Part shown: piece after piece, positions 62,836 through 64,000 of the stretch
Position numbering within the stretch: position 1 is the stretch's first letter
Layout of the letters: every line of letters starts with the position of its first letter
DNA from: Chrysogorgia sp. JL179-B06
Lineage: Eukaryota; Cnidaria; Anthozoa; Scleralcyonacea; Chrysogorgiidae
NCBI GenBank assembly: GCA_035772405.1
Contig: JAYKKM010000311.1
Coordinates: 434,001 to 498,000, forward strand
Length of the DNA stretch: 64,000 nt
Direction: 5' to 3'
The notes under the pieces: model-generated
What the model was told of the DNA's origin: nothing
The model's input: the letters and a program-made list of their open reading frames with translations, nothing else
The model's database searches: none
Made by a program: the position numbers and the translations under genes

Positions 62836-63125
62836 AAATATTCTGTTAATAAAAATAATGAACAATGGGAAATTGATTTAGCTAAAAATAAAGATTTAGC
62901 CCGATCTAATAATCAATATCGTTATTGGTTGGTGTGTATTGATATTTTTTTTCAAGATTTTGTTGTGTAAAATTAATAAAAAAGAAAACGTCTAATAATG
63001 TTAAAAATAAATTTGAAAGTATTCTTATTGAAGAAGGAATAGCTCCTCTTAAAATTCAAAGTGATGAAGGAACAGAATTTCAAGATATACGTACGAAATT
63101 GAGTAAAAAGTATAATTTTGAAGTA
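62836..63125 (+). pseudogene. INT: Integrase (rve) relic of an AT-rich Polinton-like element
   Basis: Reads YSVNKNNEQWEIDLAKNKDL, then YRYWLVCIDIF, up to a frame change near 62968. A second frame follows (KKKTSNNVKNKFESIL..., then APLKIQSDEGTEFQDI). The first aspartate (EIDLA) and the D-x-G-x-E-F block (SDEGTEF) are visible. The part with the catalytic Glu is gone, cut by the LINE 3' end. Confidence 0.6.
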
Positions 63126-64000
63126 TCAATCAATCAATCAATCTGTTTAATTAAAACCAATTTGCAGTTTTTTAAAGTAAAACTGAATTACATGGAGTAC
63201 TAATATAACATAAAATTTTATATTAAAATGTACAATTCATAATCTTAATATATATATATATATTATGTACAATAATGTTTATTTAGTTAGGACTGTTAAT
63301 TAACTATAAAACTAATAATATTTCCTAGTTACGAAGTTCTTTAACCGTTCAGTGGTTTCTGGCCATCAAATTTGTTCGACCATTCTGTCGTTCCTTAAGT
63401 CATAATCATGAGTTTTAACCCCGGGACGAATTTCCATAATTTTAGTCAAAGGGTTGTAGGGTGAAGCATCACGTCGCAAAGATTCGACGAATTTCTTGCA
63501 AGAGATGTCTCTACGAGTACTCAAATACTGTAAGTTTGAAATTTCAAGGGCTTCATCATATAACAGATCTGGATAAGCTATTCTCAATGCTCTCTTTTGA
63601 ACAGATTCGAGAATGTCAGATAATGATTTAGGTATTGACGACCACACAGGGGATGCATATTCAATTCTGGATCTAATGAATGAGATATATATTTGTACAA
63701 TGTGAGATGCTTGAAGACCAGCCTTTTTTAACAGACGCAATGCGTATAAGCGAGAATTTGCCTTTTTCAATACCATGTCAACATGAGTATTCCATGACAA
63801 GTCGTTTGATATCCATACACCTAGGAGCTTGAAAGAGGACACAGTTTCCACCGGTTTACCTGTAATATAGATCGGGTTTTCATTATCAGATCCTTTATAT
63901 TTAAGAAAGTTGATCAACATCTGTTTGCATTTCTTATAATTTAGTTCCATTCCGCGTTCTGAAGCGTAGTCCGAGATTTCATTTACGACAAATGGCATTA
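63126..64000 (-). mobile_element. LINE with (ATTG)n tail, running off the right edge
   Basis: The 3' end is a CAAT/ATTG repeat at 63126-63143. The minus-strand reading 63998-63366 is the RT C-terminal part (FKLLGVWISNDLSWNTHVDM, RSRIEYASPVWSSIP, LQKRALR-like VQKRALRIAYP). The upstream part, with the active site, lies beyond the window. Confidence 0.85.

Overview
The window reads as repeat-rich nuclear DNA of an invertebrate-type animal. It holds non-LTR retrotransposons (LINEs) with YADD/FADD reverse transcriptases, several inverted-repeat elements, satellite arrays, GT-AG introns, and above all integrated virus-like DNA of the Polinton/Maverick kind. I recognise no complete host gene, and the species cannot be fixed from sequence alone.

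The centrepiece is a pair of nested Polintons. The inner one (4213-22049, 17,837 bp) is complete. It has a 6-bp target duplication (GGTAAG), AG...CT termini and terminal inverted repeats (TIRs) of about 790 bp, and each tip is itself a 166-bp palindrome. Leftward genes are protein-primed DNA polymerase B, a zinc-ribbon VLTF3-like protein, three small membrane proteins, a Bro-N/VRR-NUC nuclease with a frame break, two tiny proteins, a fibre-like protein and a large protein with a C-terminal membrane segment. Rightward genes are a thymidine kinase (between the leftward blocks), penton-like minor capsid protein, chromodomain integrase, a tandemly duplicated membrane protein, major capsid protein, packaging ATPase and a last small gene. 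Together these supply replication, integration, nucleotide metabolism, packaging and a virion. No adenain-type protease was recognised.

The inner element sits in an older, decayed Polinton (3809-31784; target duplication GGCATT; TIRs of about 300 bp). What remains of it is a polymerase B pseudogene with an intron, frameshifts and stops (22167-26400), GRF zinc-finger genes, Bcl-2-like genes, and a rubbish zone of amplified LINE ends and GGCC/CTTTAA repeats. The older element in turn split what looks like a coding exon (3608-3808 plus 31791-31799).

A second virus-like region, about 34.8-37.0 and 41.7-46.4 kb, is very AT-rich. It is packed with small genes on both strands, many with TATAAA-type boxes 25-80 bases upstream. 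It contains duplicated gene families, a highly basic 48-residue protein and a broken Fic-domain gene. A LINE (37.0-41.67 kb) was inserted into it and another follows it (46.43-47.67 kb). I could not assign this block to a known virus. The left edge (1-1519) is similarly gene-dense and carries another Bcl-2-like gene, and a relic integrase lies at 62.7-63.1 kb.

The rest (48-64 kb) is mostly non-coding repeat: a fold-back element with a LINE inside it (55.69-60.26 kb), a 20-unit satellite made of two alternating unit types (60.27-62.28 kb), other inverted repeats, and a LINE running off the right edge.
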